DNA of 39,722 nt from Micavibrio sp. UBA2638 (GTDB lineage: Bacteria > Pseudomonadota > Alphaproteobacteria > Micavibrionales > Micavibrionaceae): assembly GCA_002359735.1 (NCBI GenBank), contig DENS01000015.1, positions 1-39,722 of the forward strand. Direction: 5' to 3'. The position numbers and the translations under genes are program-made. Position 1 is the stretch's first letter. Each line of letters starts with the position of its first letter. The notes below the pieces were generated by a model. It did no database searches, had not been told where the DNA came from, and saw only the letters and a list, made by a program, of their open reading frames with translations. Shown here piece after piece: positions 16,582 to 25,207 of this stretch.

Positions 16582-17700
16582 TTAAAACTCAATATCATAG
16601 CCACTCAGCTCAGGCCCCTTGGATGGGCCTTCTGTACTCGCAAAGCTGGTGCTGATCCTTGTGAAATATTCAGCGTTGCCCAGCATGGCGCCGCCCGTCA
16701 CCTTATTCAGATACACATATGCCCGCACGTAAGCCGCCGCATATTCACGCATCTCTGGCTCGAACGAATCCAGGATAGGCGAGGCCATCAACCCCATGAT
16801 CATGTGAAAGTCCTTTTCATCATCACCCATCTCTTCAGGGAAATAATTATATTGAACACCAAGATCGGCAAGTTCAGTAAGCATACGTTGTGCCCGAACC
16901 CGTTTAAACGATGATAGAGCCAGCGAATCGCCGTTCATCACATTTACGCCCGTATCGTGGCTTTCATGATCGAGCCGGCCGCCCAAAAGCCGCGCGGCCA
17001 CATATAGCTTATACGCTTCCTGCTTTACTTCCGGGCTGTAACCACTGTCCCATAAGACCTGCATCGCCATTAAATCGGCATCACTTTCCCGCAGCAATTT
17101 ATCGTATAATGTCCAGTCTTGTTCGCAATGCTGCATTTCATGGGCCATAGCAATAGTACGAAACGCATCTTCCAGCTGGGCCTGATCCGTTTCCAACACA
17201 AGGTTTTCGACATCCCGGATCGCCTCGCTCTGCCCCAAATCAGCCAGCGCCTTTGATAGGTTCAATTTTGCAGAGGGCGGACGAATAAAACACGGATCAC
17301 TTAAGGTAACCGCATACGCATCTATCGAATCATAAGGTGGAATATAGTGGCCAATCGCATTTAAGGTTGTTGAAAAAAGCCTAAATGGCAACCTCGCCAC
17401 CTCCATGGCATTATCCCCCCAATCACCGGACATACTCTCCGCCATAATTGCATAGGGCCGCCCCATCACATGCAGGGCCGATAAGGGGTTTAAGCGGCCA
17501 TAAACCCGTATACTTTCCGTGTTAAATCGCTCGTTCAGGGAGGCTGGATAGTTATTGTCGCGCAAATAATCGGCCGCAGGTTCACTGGAAATTTCCGGCC
17601 CCAGCTGCATGGCCGCCGATAACACAAACGGGCTGCATATAGACAGCGCAAAAGGATGTTTTTTTGCAAATTTTGTTAGTGACGGCGCCTTAAACCCCAT
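16582..17700 (-). CDS. HExxH metalloprotease-like protein
   Basis: The zinc motif HEMQH (H193, H197 counting from the outer start at 17718) is followed 14 residues later by ESDAD (E211), the pattern of gluzincins of M48 type, where the third ligand is a glutamate in ExxAD. The region upstream (residues 21-40) is hydrophobic and could be a signal anchor. No repeats or other domains are recognised. I chose the ATG at 17700 because AGGG lies nine bases upstream. The ATG at 17718 has no ribosome site and sits in a hairpin. With the 17700 start the protein is 372 residues. The tRNA gene follows on the same strand. Zinc-peptidase activity is inferred from motifs only. Confidence 0.68.
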   Translation of the reverse strand: MGFKAPSLTKFAKKHPFALSICSPFVLSAAMQLGPEISSEPAADYLRDNNYPASLNERFNTESIRVYGRLNPLSALHVMGRPYAIMAESMSGDWGDNAMEVARLPFRLFSTTLNAIGHYIPPYDSIDAYAVTLSDPCFIRPPSAKLNLSKALADLGQSEAIRDVENLVLETDQAQLEDAFRTIAMAHEMQHCEQDWTLYDKLLRESDADLMAMQVLWDSGYSPEVKQEAYKLYVAARLLGGRLDHESHDTGVNVMNGDSLALSSFKRVRAQRMLTELADLGVQYNYFPEEMGDDEKDFHMIMGLMASPILDSFEPEMREYAAAYVRAYVYLNKVTGGAMLGNAEYFTRISTSFASTEGPSKGPELSGYDIEF

Positions 17701-17709
17701 AAATGCAGA

Positions 17710-17735
17710 CCCTGACATGTTGAATAATGTCAGGG
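17710..17735 (-). promoter_or_regulatory. Perfect hairpin covering the ribosome site of the metalloprotease-like gene
   Basis: CCCTGACA and TGTCAGGG form a perfect 8-bp inverted repeat around a 10-nt spacer. In the mRNA the 3' arm contains the AUG at 17718 and the AGGG that would serve the AUG at 17700. Folding would therefore hide the Shine-Dalgarno site. It could instead be a DNA operator. Confidence 0.5.
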
Positions 17736-17820
17736 AGGCTACACCAGTGTGCGCATTATGTCAATAAATTGCATGGCGAAAAAGCTGCACAGTTTGCAAG
17801 CCGCCCCGGCCTGAATTACA

Positions 17821-18426
17821 TTAAGGGACAAAAAACAAGGATGGCACTAAATTAATTTCGTGGACATACTCCACTATTTCAACCAACGGAAATGCGGCAA
17901 ACCACCACAACGCATCCTTCAGACCGTTAAAAAACATTTTCGTATCCAAAGTAATCGATTTTGGCTGTTGCCACAGGGAAAAACTCGGAACAAATCTGTG
18001 CACTTTCGCGCAATACCCTTCATATTCCCTGCCAAAAGTTTCCTTTAAAAACTGTTCCTCTCGGGACACAAGAAAATGGTACAAAATTGTAAAACTAAGC
18101 GGAACCAAAACCATCAAAATAACATGATTGGTCATAAAAGCCACACCTGTAAAACCGATCAGGGAACACACATATAATGGGTTGCGCACCACCGAAAAAG
18201 GGCCGTGCGTGATTAGATCCTTGTTCTTCTTGCCACCAAGAAACGCCGTTGTATAAAGGCGCCCCAAGGCACAAATAAACACGAACAAGAGCCCCAGAAC
18301 ATCAAAGACTTCATGCAATGTGCTCTCATCCTGAATGGCGCTAGTCGTAAAGAATACGCAAAGCAGGACTATTAAACCCAAAACCTTGGATACCATAATA
18401 CGTGATTTATTTAATGCGCGTGCCAC
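17821..18426 (-). CDS. Isoprenylcysteine/phospholipid methyltransferase-like membrane protein
   Basis: The 201-residue product has four or five hydrophobic segments. The motif block HGPFSVVRNPLY (residues 74-85) is followed by EEQFLKETFGREYEGYCAKV (from 123), the hallmark of the ICMT/PEMT-like methyltransferase fold that binds S-adenosylmethionine. Bacterial members methylate small or lipid substrates that are mostly unknown. An extra C-terminal hydrophobic tail of about 45 residues follows the core. The start is a GTG at 18426 behind GAGAA; an ATG ten codons later is possible. It follows rpoD by 30 bp on the same strand and may be read from it. Confidence 0.8.
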   Translation of the reverse strand: MARALNKSRIMVSKVLGLIVLLCVFFTTSAIQDESTLHEVFDVLGLLFVFICALGRLYTTAFLGGKKNKDLITHGPFSVVRNPLYVCSLIGFTGVAFMTNHVILMVLVPLSFTILYHFLVSREEQFLKETFGREYEGYCAKVHRFVPSFSLWQQPKSITLDTKMFFNGLKDALWWFAAFPLVEIVEYVHEINLVPSLFFVP

Positions 18427-18456
18427 TAGCTGTTCTCGCTATACATGAGTAATTTT

Positions 18457-20430
18457 TTAAGTGTCCAAAAAGCTGCGCAGTTTTCTGGAGCGGCTTGGGT
18501 GCTTCAGTTTACGCAAAGCCTTGGCTTCGATCTGGCGAATACGTTCACGGGTCACGTTGAACTGCTGCCCGACCTCCTCAAGCGTGTGGTCGGTATTCAT
18601 ACCAATCCCGAAACGCATACGCAATACGCGTTCCTCACGCGGGGTTAGCGAGGCCAGAACGCGCGTTGTTGTTTCACGCAAATTCGAATGAATGGCGCTA
18701 TCCACAGGAAGCAAAGCATTCTTATCCTCAATGAAATCACCCAATGATGAATCTTCCTCATCCCCGATTGGCGTTTCCAGTGAAACCGGCTCCTTGGCAA
18801 TTTTAAGGACCTTACGCACCTTATCAAGTGGCATATGAAGACGCTCGGCCAGTTCTTCCGGGGTTGGCTCCCGGCCAATTTCATGCATCATCTGACGTGA
18901 TGTACGCACCATTTTATTGATCGTTTCGATCATATGTACCGGAATACGAATCGTGCGGGCCTGATCGGCAATAGAGCGCGTAATGGCCTGTCTGATCCAC
19001 CAGGTGGCGTAGGTTGAAAATTTATACCCGCGGCGGTATTCAAATTTATCAACGGCCTTCATCAGACCAATATTTCCTTCCTGAATCAAATCCAGGAATT
19101 GCAGACCGCGATTGGTGTATTTCTTGGCAATGGAGATCACGAGGCGCAAATTGGCCTCAACCATTTCTTTTTTAGCCCGGGCGGCTTCTTTTTCGCCTTT
19201 TTGCACGGTTCCGATAATACGGCGCCATTCTTTAATCGGCAGCATCGTATCTTCGGATACCAGTGCAACCTGATCCCGCATTTTTGAAACCTGATCAGAA
19301 TATTTCTCAACAAAGCGGGCCCAGCCTTTGCCCTTCAGACCACCGACCATGTCCAGCCAGCCGGGATCAAGCTCCGCGCCGTAATAATGCTGCAAGAATT
19401 CTTCACGCTTTACACCGCAATCAGTCGCCATACGCAGCATTTTCCCCTCAAGACTCACCAGCTCGCGGTTAATGCTGTAGAGACGATCAATCAACTGATC
19501 AATACGCGCATTGTTCAGGCGCACCTCATTCATATGGGTGACCATTTCTTCTTTTAAGGCATTGTATTTTTTTGTGGCGGCGGCAGGTGGTTCATCGCCT
19601 TTTTGCAGGGCGTCCAGACGTTCCTGTTGAACCTTCTGCATTTTTTTATAGGTCTTGTGGATTTTGCCAAAATTTTCTAAAACGCCGGGAGCCAACTCCT
19701 CCTCCATAGCGGCAAGGGACATATTGCCCTCTTCATCGTCACCGTCACCGTCTTCGGACGCTTGTTCTGAGGACGGCTTATCCGCATCATCTTCTTCTAC
19801 GGCGTCTTCTTCATCGACATCAAGCTCTTCTTCATCTTCGCCATCGACCTCGGCATCCGGGCCGTCACTATATGTGGCATCAAGGTCAATTACCTCACGC
19901 AACATGATATCACCGGCCTGCAACGCCTCATACCATGCGATAATAGATTCAATGGCCAGTGGGCTTTCACAAATACCGCCGATCATCAATTCACGGCCGG
20001 CCTCAATACGTTTTGCAATCGCTATTTCGCCTTCACGGGACAAAAGCTCCACCGCGCCCATTTCGCGCAAATACATACGAACGGGATCATCAGTACGGCC
20101 CGTATCGTCATCGGCAATATTCCCGCCGGATTTATATTCCCCTTTTTCATCCGAATCATCGGGCTCGTCCACATCGTCTTCACTTTCAACAATCTGGACA
20201 CCGATATCGGAAAAAGTCGCCATTGCGTCTTCAATCTGCTCCGAGGAGAATTCTTCGGCAGGCAGGCTTTTATTCAGCTCATCATACGTAATGAAACCCT
20301 TATCTTTGGCTTTTGCCACGAGTTTCTTCACCACTGTTGCAAACGACCCCTTCGGTACCGAAGACCGGCCTTCATCTTTTTCTTTTTCTTTATCGCTCAC
20401 TGCTAGATTTCCAACCACTTTTGCTGCCAT
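18457..20430 (-). CDS. rpoD: RNA polymerase primary sigma factor
   Basis: The 657-residue product is the housekeeping sigma70. Region 1.1 lies at about 25-85. Region 1.2 starts with DDPVRMYLREMG. A long acidic stretch in the non-conserved region (about 165-230, mostly Asp and Glu) precedes the core. Region 2 contains NLRLVISIAKKYTNRGLQFL and GYKFSTYATWWIRQAITRS (-10 recognition). Region 4 contains TLEEVGQQFNVTRERIRQIE (-35 recognition helix-turn-helix). GGAA eight bases before the ATG supports the start. It lies 109 bp downstream of dnaG, the classic macromolecular-synthesis order without rpsU. Confidence 0.97.
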   Translation of the reverse strand: MAAKVVGNLAVSDKEKEKDEGRSSVPKGSFATVVKKLVAKAKDKGFITYDELNKSLPAEEFSSEQIEDAMATFSDIGVQIVESEDDVDEPDDSDEKGEYKSGGNIADDDTGRTDDPVRMYLREMGAVELLSREGEIAIAKRIEAGRELMIGGICESPLAIESIIAWYEALQAGDIMLREVIDLDATYSDGPDAEVDGEDEEELDVDEEDAVEEDDADKPSSEQASEDGDGDDEEGNMSLAAMEEELAPGVLENFGKIHKTYKKMQKVQQERLDALQKGDEPPAAATKKYNALKEEMVTHMNEVRLNNARIDQLIDRLYSINRELVSLEGKMLRMATDCGVKREEFLQHYYGAELDPGWLDMVGGLKGKGWARFVEKYSDQVSKMRDQVALVSEDTMLPIKEWRRIIGTVQKGEKEAARAKKEMVEANLRLVISIAKKYTNRGLQFLDLIQEGNIGLMKAVDKFEYRRGYKFSTYATWWIRQAITRSIADQARTIRIPVHMIETINKMVRTSRQMMHEIGREPTPEELAERLHMPLDKVRKVLKIAKEPVSLETPIGDEEDSSLGDFIEDKNALLPVDSAIHSNLRETTTRVLASLTPREERVLRMRFGIGMNTDHTLEEVGQQFNVTRERIRQIEAKALRKLKHPSRSRKLRSFLDT

Positions 20431-20460
20431 TATAATTATTCCGATTCGTTATTTAATCTC

Positions 20461-20484
20461 AAAACCCCTCAAAATCAAAGGGGG
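20461..20484 (-). terminator. Hairpin with T run between dnaG and rpoD
   Basis: Read on the minus strand, CCCCT (20483-20479) pairs with AGGGG (20469-20465) around nine bases, and TTTT follows. It could partly end dnaG transcripts or attenuate entry into rpoD. The stem is short. Confidence 0.4.
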
Positions 20485-20539
20485 TAGATGCCAAAAAACA
20501 TCAAAAATTACAAAGAAATTTTATTTCAGGTATGAATTT

Positions 20540-22384
20540 TCAAAGCGTTGTGTCACTCAACATTTGTTTAATTCGCTCTTCATCTTCCTCACTTGAAGCA
20601 TAGAAAGCACTTTTCCAGCCTGCTTTGATTTCTTTTTGCAAATCAATCTTCTCACAATCTTGCCATAGACCAAGCCATTTTTCTTTAACCTTTTCAAGTT
20701 CTTTCTCAGCACCGGAGCAAAATTTACCATGCAGATAGGTTGCCGATGATAAAATATGATCCAGTTCCCGGCCAAAACCGTGCCCCCGTAAGGCGGCCTC
20801 AAGCGCATCGGCCTGGATGCCCTCCTCGCTTTCGACAACAGAAATAAGTTTTTGGCGCAACATATCAAGCCGGTCATTATTCATTTGCACCATGGCAAAT
20901 TGCTCCTCAACATCGGCATAGATATCCGGGTGATTGATAATGGCGGCGATCATGATACGAACGTGAATATCTTTTGATTGTAATTTCGGTGAGCGCAGAG
21001 AAATTCCCGCCGGTTGCACCGGTTGTTTTTGATAACTGCCTTTTTTAAAAGTGCCCTGCTTGCGATGGCCGGCTTTATTAAAAAAACTATCCGATATTTT
21101 TTGTCGAATCAGGTAATCATAATGTTTCTGCACCTCGGCATCCGCAATTTTTTTCACGGCATCCTGTAACGTTTTAATCAGCGCCGCCCGTTCCTCCGGC
21201 GTTTCAAAGCTGCGCCCGGCCGTATGATGACGCCACAAAAATTCAATCATCGGGATGGCATTTTCCAAAATCTTAGTAAAGGCGGCCTTTCCATTTGAAG
21301 CAATTAAGCTGTCCGGATCTTCTCCATCTGGCAGAAAAGCAAAACGAACGCTGCGCCCGGCGCCCAAAAGGGGCAATACACGTTCCATCGCCCGCTCTGC
21401 GGCCCGGCGCCCCGCATTATCACCATCAAAGCAAAGAACGGGCACTTTTTCATCCGATGGAATTAACTTCCATAACAGCATTATTTGCTCTTCGGTCAAA
21501 GCCGTCCCCATCGGTGCGACGGCCCCTTTGAAACCTGCCTGATGACAGGCAATCACGTCAAAATACCCTTCGGCGACAAAAAGCGTGTGTCCATCCCCCG
21601 CCCCTTGGCGAGCCTGCGGCGCCCCATACAAAACCCGGCTTTTGTTAAAAATCGGCGTTTCCGTCGAATTCATATATTTTGCCGGTTTAAAATCCCCCTG
21701 ATCAGGCGGGCGCAAATGGTCGGGCAATATACGCCCGCCAAAGGCGACAACGCGCCCCCGCCTGTCCAGAACCGGAACCATAATACGGTCACGAAAGAAC
21801 ACATACGGCTCGCGCCCGTTTTTTCCGGGCTTCACCAAGCCGACATCAATCATTTGCTGATCTTTATACCCATGTTGGGACAAATGCTTACGCAAGGCCT
21901 GCGCATCGGCCGGTGCATATCCCAGGCGGAACTCGGCAATCGTTGTGTCCTTCAGACCGCGGCCATGAACATAGCGCAGCATGTCCTGATTACGCCCGTC
22001 AATGAGTTGCGCCTCAAACCATTTTGCCGCCTCATCCATCAGGCTATACAGATCTTTTTGCTCTTTTGCCCTTTTGGTTTCTTCAGGGGAGAACTTTGGC
22101 ACCTGCAAGCCGGCCTGCGCCGCCAGCGTCTCAACGGCATCCGGGAAAGGCAAGTTATCATGCTGCATAACAAAGTTTAAAACATCCCCATGCGCCCCAC
22201 ACCCAAAGCAATGATAGAACTGTTTATCATCATTAATTGTAAATGAAGGGGTTTTTTCCTTATGAAAAGGACAGCATGCCTTAAATTCCCGCCCTGCACG
22301 GGTTACAGGAATGCGTTGCCCGATCACATCAGACAATGTAAGACGGCTTCTCAGCTCATCCAAAAAACGGGCATTAATAGACAT
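20540..22384 (-). CDS. dnaG: DNA primase
   Basis: The 614-residue product makes RNA primers at the replication fork with DnaB. The CHC2 zinc-binding domain is at the N-terminus (C38, H41, C59, C62 in CCPFHKEKTP and FYHCFGCGAHGD). The RNA polymerase core begins near residue 120, with the TOPRIM glutamate in FVAEGYFDVIACHQAG and the metal aspartates in CFDGDNAGRRAA. The C-terminal third (after about 425) is the less conserved helicase-interacting part. I chose the ATG at 22384 over a GTG three codons earlier because a promoter ending at 22404 would leave only a very short leader for the GTG. It is followed by rpoD on the same strand. Confidence 0.96.
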   Translation of the reverse strand: MSINARFLDELRSRLTLSDVIGQRIPVTRAGREFKACCPFHKEKTPSFTINDDKQFYHCFGCGAHGDVLNFVMQHDNLPFPDAVETLAAQAGLQVPKFSPEETKRAKEQKDLYSLMDEAAKWFEAQLIDGRNQDMLRYVHGRGLKDTTIAEFRLGYAPADAQALRKHLSQHGYKDQQMIDVGLVKPGKNGREPYVFFRDRIMVPVLDRRGRVVAFGGRILPDHLRPPDQGDFKPAKYMNSTETPIFNKSRVLYGAPQARQGAGDGHTLFVAEGYFDVIACHQAGFKGAVAPMGTALTEEQIMLLWKLIPSDEKVPVLCFDGDNAGRRAAERAMERVLPLLGAGRSVRFAFLPDGEDPDSLIASNGKAAFTKILENAIPMIEFLWRHHTAGRSFETPEERAALIKTLQDAVKKIADAEVQKHYDYLIRQKISDSFFNKAGHRKQGTFKKGSYQKQPVQPAGISLRSPKLQSKDIHVRIMIAAIINHPDIYADVEEQFAMVQMNNDRLDMLRQKLISVVESEEGIQADALEAALRGHGFGRELDHILSSATYLHGKFCSGAEKELEKVKEKWLGLWQDCEKIDLQKEIKAGWKSAFYASSEEDEERIKQMLSDTTL

Positions 22385-22403
22385 AGTCACCACATTAACA
22401 AAA

Positions 22404-22433
22404 ATAATATTCTATCGTTATAAAAATTTACAA
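22404..22433 (-). promoter_or_regulatory. Candidate promoter of dnaG
   Basis: On the minus strand TTGTAA (complement of 22428-22433) and TATTAT (complement of 22404-22409) are 18 bp apart. The predicted transcript would start about 13 bases before the dnaG ATG. Confidence 0.45.
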
Positions 22434-22552
22434 GCGCACCCCAAAACACCCACAGCGACATGCAAGCCCCCAAACCGACCCTTGCGGGCCTATGGGACCA
22501 TTCTATGCACCGCAAGATTTTTGTCGTACTCGCAAATAGTTACACCATGATT

Positions 22553-22582
22553 TTGCATAAACCAATCATATTTTGCTAATAT
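22553..22582 (+). promoter_or_regulatory. Candidate promoter in the dnaG-yqeY gap, plus strand
   Basis: TTGCAT (22553-22558) and TAATAT (22577-22582) with an 18-bp spacer lie about 40 bp before a 36-codon reading frame on the plus strand. Confidence 0.35.
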
Positions 22583-22622
22583 AAATAGCATAACAAAAAA
22601 CAAAACAGCGGGAATTAGAGAC

Positions 22623-22733
22623 ATGCCACCTATTTTTGACAGCAACAAAAAATTAACGATCATCCAATATGGCGATCAACCGCCTCAAAAATTCTCTTTG
22701 CTGGCCCAGATTAAAAAGCTGTTTAAAAAATAG
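22623..22733 (+). CDS. Possible 36-residue small protein
   Basis: An ATG at 22623 opens 36 codons to a TAG at 22731. It lies in the 375-bp gap between dnaG and yqeY, on the strand opposite to both. A GGGA/AGAG-rich stretch just upstream could be a ribosome site, and promoter-like boxes lie about 40 bp ahead. The product starts with MPPIFDSNKK, is basic, and ends in an amphipathic helix-like FSLLAQIKKLFKK. No homologue is known to me. It could be a real small membrane-active or regulatory peptide, or chance. The rest of the gap (22394-22552) holds only the dnaG promoter. Confidence 0.35.
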   Translation: MPPIFDSNKKLTIIQYGDQPPQKFSLLAQIKKLFKK

Positions 22734-22759
22734 CCTCTGCCCACTGGGGCCATGCCAGC

Positions 22760-23218
22760 TTAAGATAGCGCCGATTTTACCAAAGCGCTGGCACGCCCCA
22801 TATCAAACTGCCCCGCATATTCGGCTTTCAGGGCTGCCATAACCTTTCCCATATCCCGAACACTGCCGGCCCCGGTTTCCGTGATCTTAGATTGAACCGC
22901 GGCAGCAATTTCATCCTCACTCAACTGTTTGGGCATGAAAGTTTCTATCACCACAATTTCTGCGCGTTCCCGGTCGGCAAGGTCCTTACGGCCCGCATCT
23001 TCATAGGTTTTAATCGATTCATTGCGCTGCTTCATCATGGATTGCAACATCGACAAAATTTCAGAATCATCAATCCCTTCTGCCTTACCAGAGGCGCGGG
23101 CCGTGATATCACGATCCTTTAGCGCCGCCATAATCAAGCGGATTGTTGAAAGTGCAACCTGATCTTTGCTTTTTAGGGCTTCTTTCAATTTATTGTTAAT
23201 TTCTGGGCGAATTTCCAC
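22760..23218 (-). CDS. GatB/YqeY-domain protein
   Basis: The 152-residue product is a YqeY protein: a helical domain related to the tail of the GatB amidotransferase subunit. Typical blocks are LKEALKSKDQVALSTIRLIMAALK at the start, FMPKQLSEDEI and GSVRDMGKVMAALKAEYAGQ. The exact role is unknown; a link with tRNA-dependent amidation or tRNA binding is usually suggested. The start is a GTG at 23218 with AAGGAA eight bases upstream, a good ribosome site. It lies upstream of dnaG-rpoD on the same strand and divergent from carA with 79 bp between, the common alphaproteobacterial order. Confidence 0.92.
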   Translation of the reverse strand: MEIRPEINNKLKEALKSKDQVALSTIRLIMAALKDRDITARASGKAEGIDDSEILSMLQSMMKQRNESIKTYEDAGRKDLADRERAEIVVIETFMPKQLSEDEIAAAVQSKITETGAGSVRDMGKVMAALKAEYAGQFDMGRASALVKSALS

Positions 23219-23297
23219 GATTTTGCTTCCTTTTCCAAAGTTATTTCTGTATTAAATCGTTTTCTAGCGACACCTTTTAGCTAGAGAGATATTATTC

Positions 23298-24470
23298 ATG
23301 AGCAATTCTTCTATTATAAAACCCCCTATCAATGCAACCGGCGTGATCGTTTTAAGCGATGGAACCCTGATTTGGGGTTACGGGTTTGGTGCCCAAACAA
23401 CCAGCGTTGGCGAGATTTGCTTTAATACCTCCATGACCGGATATCAGGAAATTCTGACAGATCCCAGCTATGCCAGCCAGATTATAACCTTCACCTTCCC
23501 CCATATTGGCAATGTCGGCACAAACGAAGAGGATCTGGAGACCTTAAATCCGGCGGCGAAAGGCTTGATTGTGCGCGAGACCGTAACTGATCCGTCAAAC
23601 TGGCGCGCCATGAAACATCTGGATGAATGGCTTAAAAGCAATAATCTGGTGGGCATAAGCGGCATTGATACGCGGGCTCTGACGACACTGATCCGTGATA
23701 AAGGTGCCCCTATCGGCGTTATCGCCCACAGCCCGAAAGGTGAATTTGATATACCGGCCCTGCAAAAACAAGCAAAAGACTGGCCGGGATTAAAAGGCAT
23801 GGACCTTGCGAAAGTGGTTTCATGCACACAAACCTATAAATGGGATGAAGGCCTTTGGGCCCGTGAAAGCGGATATTCCAAACAAACAAACCCGGTTTGC
23901 AAAGTCGTTGCCATCGATTTCGGTGCAAAACGAAATATTCTGCGCTGCCTGGCCTCTGCCGGATGCGACGTTACCGTGGTGCCAGCCACAGCGACACCAG
24001 AGGATATTTTATCCCATAATCCTGATGGGATATTTTTATCCAATGGCCCCGGCGACCCCTCTGCAACCGGGGAATATGCCGTACCGACCATCAAAGCACT
24101 GATTGAAAAAGACATACCTATTTTTGGCATTTGCCTGGGGCACCAGTTACTTTCACTGGCACTTGGTGCCAAAACACAGAAAATGCATCTGGGGCACCGC
24201 GGCGCCAATCACCCGGTAAAAGACATCGAAACCGGCAAGGTTGAGATCACCTCACAGAACCACGGTTTCGAAGTAATCGATTCCAGCCTGCCGCCCCATG
24301 TCATTGCGACACATTGCAGTCTGTTTGACAATTCCAATGAAGGCATTCAAGTTAAAGACAAACCGATTTTTTCCGTTCAATATCACCCGGAAGCCTCCCC
24401 CGGACCGCAGGACAGCCACTATCTGTTTGACCGCTTCGTTGACAACATAAAACAAAGAAAAGCAGCATAA
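23298..24470 (+). CDS. carA: Carbamoyl-phosphate synthase small subunit
   Basis: The 390-residue product supplies ammonia from glutamine to CarB for carbamoyl phosphate, the precursor of pyrimidines and arginine. The N-terminal domain begins GVIVLSDGTLIWGYGFG and includes FNTSMTGYQEILTDPSYASQ. The C-terminal class I glutamine amidotransferase domain has the nucleophile cysteine in FGICLGHQLL and the histidine-glutamate pair in QYHPEASPGPQDS. The stop codon is followed after one base by the TTG start of a carbonic anhydrase. carB comes only after two carbonic anhydrase genes, 1.5 kb downstream, so the usual carA-carB pairing is interrupted by functionally related genes. Confidence 0.97.
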   Translation: MSNSSIIKPPINATGVIVLSDGTLIWGYGFGAQTTSVGEICFNTSMTGYQEILTDPSYASQIITFTFPHIGNVGTNEEDLETLNPAAKGLIVRETVTDPSNWRAMKHLDEWLKSNNLVGISGIDTRALTTLIRDKGAPIGVIAHSPKGEFDIPALQKQAKDWPGLKGMDLAKVVSCTQTYKWDEGLWARESGYSKQTNPVCKVVAIDFGAKRNILRCLASAGCDVTVVPATATPEDILSHNPDGIFLSNGPGDPSATGEYAVPTIKALIEKDIPIFGICLGHQLLSLALGAKTQKMHLGHRGANHPVKDIETGKVEITSQNHGFEVIDSSLPPHVIATHCSLFDNSNEGIQVKDKPIFSVQYHPEASPGPQDSHYLFDRFVDNIKQRKAA

Positions 24471-24471
24471 A

Positions 24472-25137
24472 TTGACAGATAAATTACTTGAAGGTTTTGA
24501 AAACCGTTTCCTGCCAAAGGCATATGGGGACGATGGCGCCCTTATGCCTGAATTGGTGGAATATGGACAAAAACCGGACTATATGATCATAAGCTGTGCC
24601 GATTCACGGGCAGACCCCGGCATAATTTTTGACGCCAACCCCGGTGTTTTCTTCGGATTTAAGGCCATCGGGGCTATCGTACGCCCCTACAAAGAAGGAA
24701 CGGCACTGGCGGCCTGCCTGCAATTTGCTTTGCATCATCTAAAGGTGCCTAAACTTTATGTTGTCGGGCACACACATTGCGGCGCGGTGCAGGCCCTGCA
24801 CGATAATACTGACGACACCGATCTGGCCAGCTTTATGGATGTCATGCATGACGCCATGGAACAAGCGCGAAAAATCACAGGCCATGACAATGACGAAGAA
24901 TTGCTTTTGCGGGAAGCAGAACGGCAAGTCGTCAATTTAAGCGCAAAAAATCTGGAAACCTACCCCGCCGTCAGGGAGGCACTGGATGAAAACCGTTTAA
25001 TCATTGAGCGCCTGATCTTCGACATGAGCGAAGGCCGAATGCTGCGGTATAATTCACAAAGCGGGACTTATGATCCTGTGACCAAAGGATTGGCTGAACT
25101 TAAATCTTCCCGGCATGACGACAAATGCACCTGCTAA
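24472..25137 (+). CDS. Beta-class carbonic anhydrase
   Basis: The 221-residue product interconverts CO2 and bicarbonate. Zinc ligands are C42 (SCADSRADPG), H100 and C103 (GHTHCGAV). The catalytic Asp-Arg dyad is D44-R46, so the site is complete. The start is a TTG one base after the carA stop; no ATG or GTG is available between the preceding in-frame stop and the conserved region, so translation is probably coupled to carA. The location suggests bicarbonate supply for carbamoyl-phosphate synthetase, which uses bicarbonate and not CO2. The C-terminus ends in DDKCTC, two extra cysteines of unknown use. Confidence 0.92.
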   Translation: MTDKLLEGFENRFLPKAYGDDGALMPELVEYGQKPDYMIISCADSRADPGIIFDANPGVFFGFKAIGAIVRPYKEGTALAACLQFALHHLKVPKLYVVGHTHCGAVQALHDNTDDTDLASFMDVMHDAMEQARKITGHDNDEELLLREAERQVVNLSAKNLETYPAVREALDENRLIIERLIFDMSEGRMLRYNSQSGTYDPVTKGLAELKSSRHDDKCTC

Positions 25138-25163
25138 CCAGATGTCATAAAACTTGACAGCCT

Positions 25164-25197
25164 GAATAAAATATGACAAATTAAGTCAATTTTATTC
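25164..25197 (+). promoter_or_regulatory. Long inverted repeat ahead of the second carbonic anhydrase gene
   Basis: GAATAAAAT (25164-25172) pairs perfectly with ATTTTATTC (25189-25197), and an inner TGAC/GTCA adds four pairs beyond a single bulged A; the loop is seven bases. A perfect TTGACA (25154-25159) lies just upstream but has no good -10 at normal spacing. The repeat ends 10 bp before the ATG at 25208. It may be an operator, an attenuator or an RNA stability element. Confidence 0.5.
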
Positions 25198-25207
25198 TTA
25201 CGGTTAA

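Noticed and set aside
19655..20596. Long Ser-rich reading frame on the plus strand
   Set aside because: It is the reverse of the acidic region of rpoD; the Ser runs come from complementing Asp/Glu codons. It has no ribosome site or motif.
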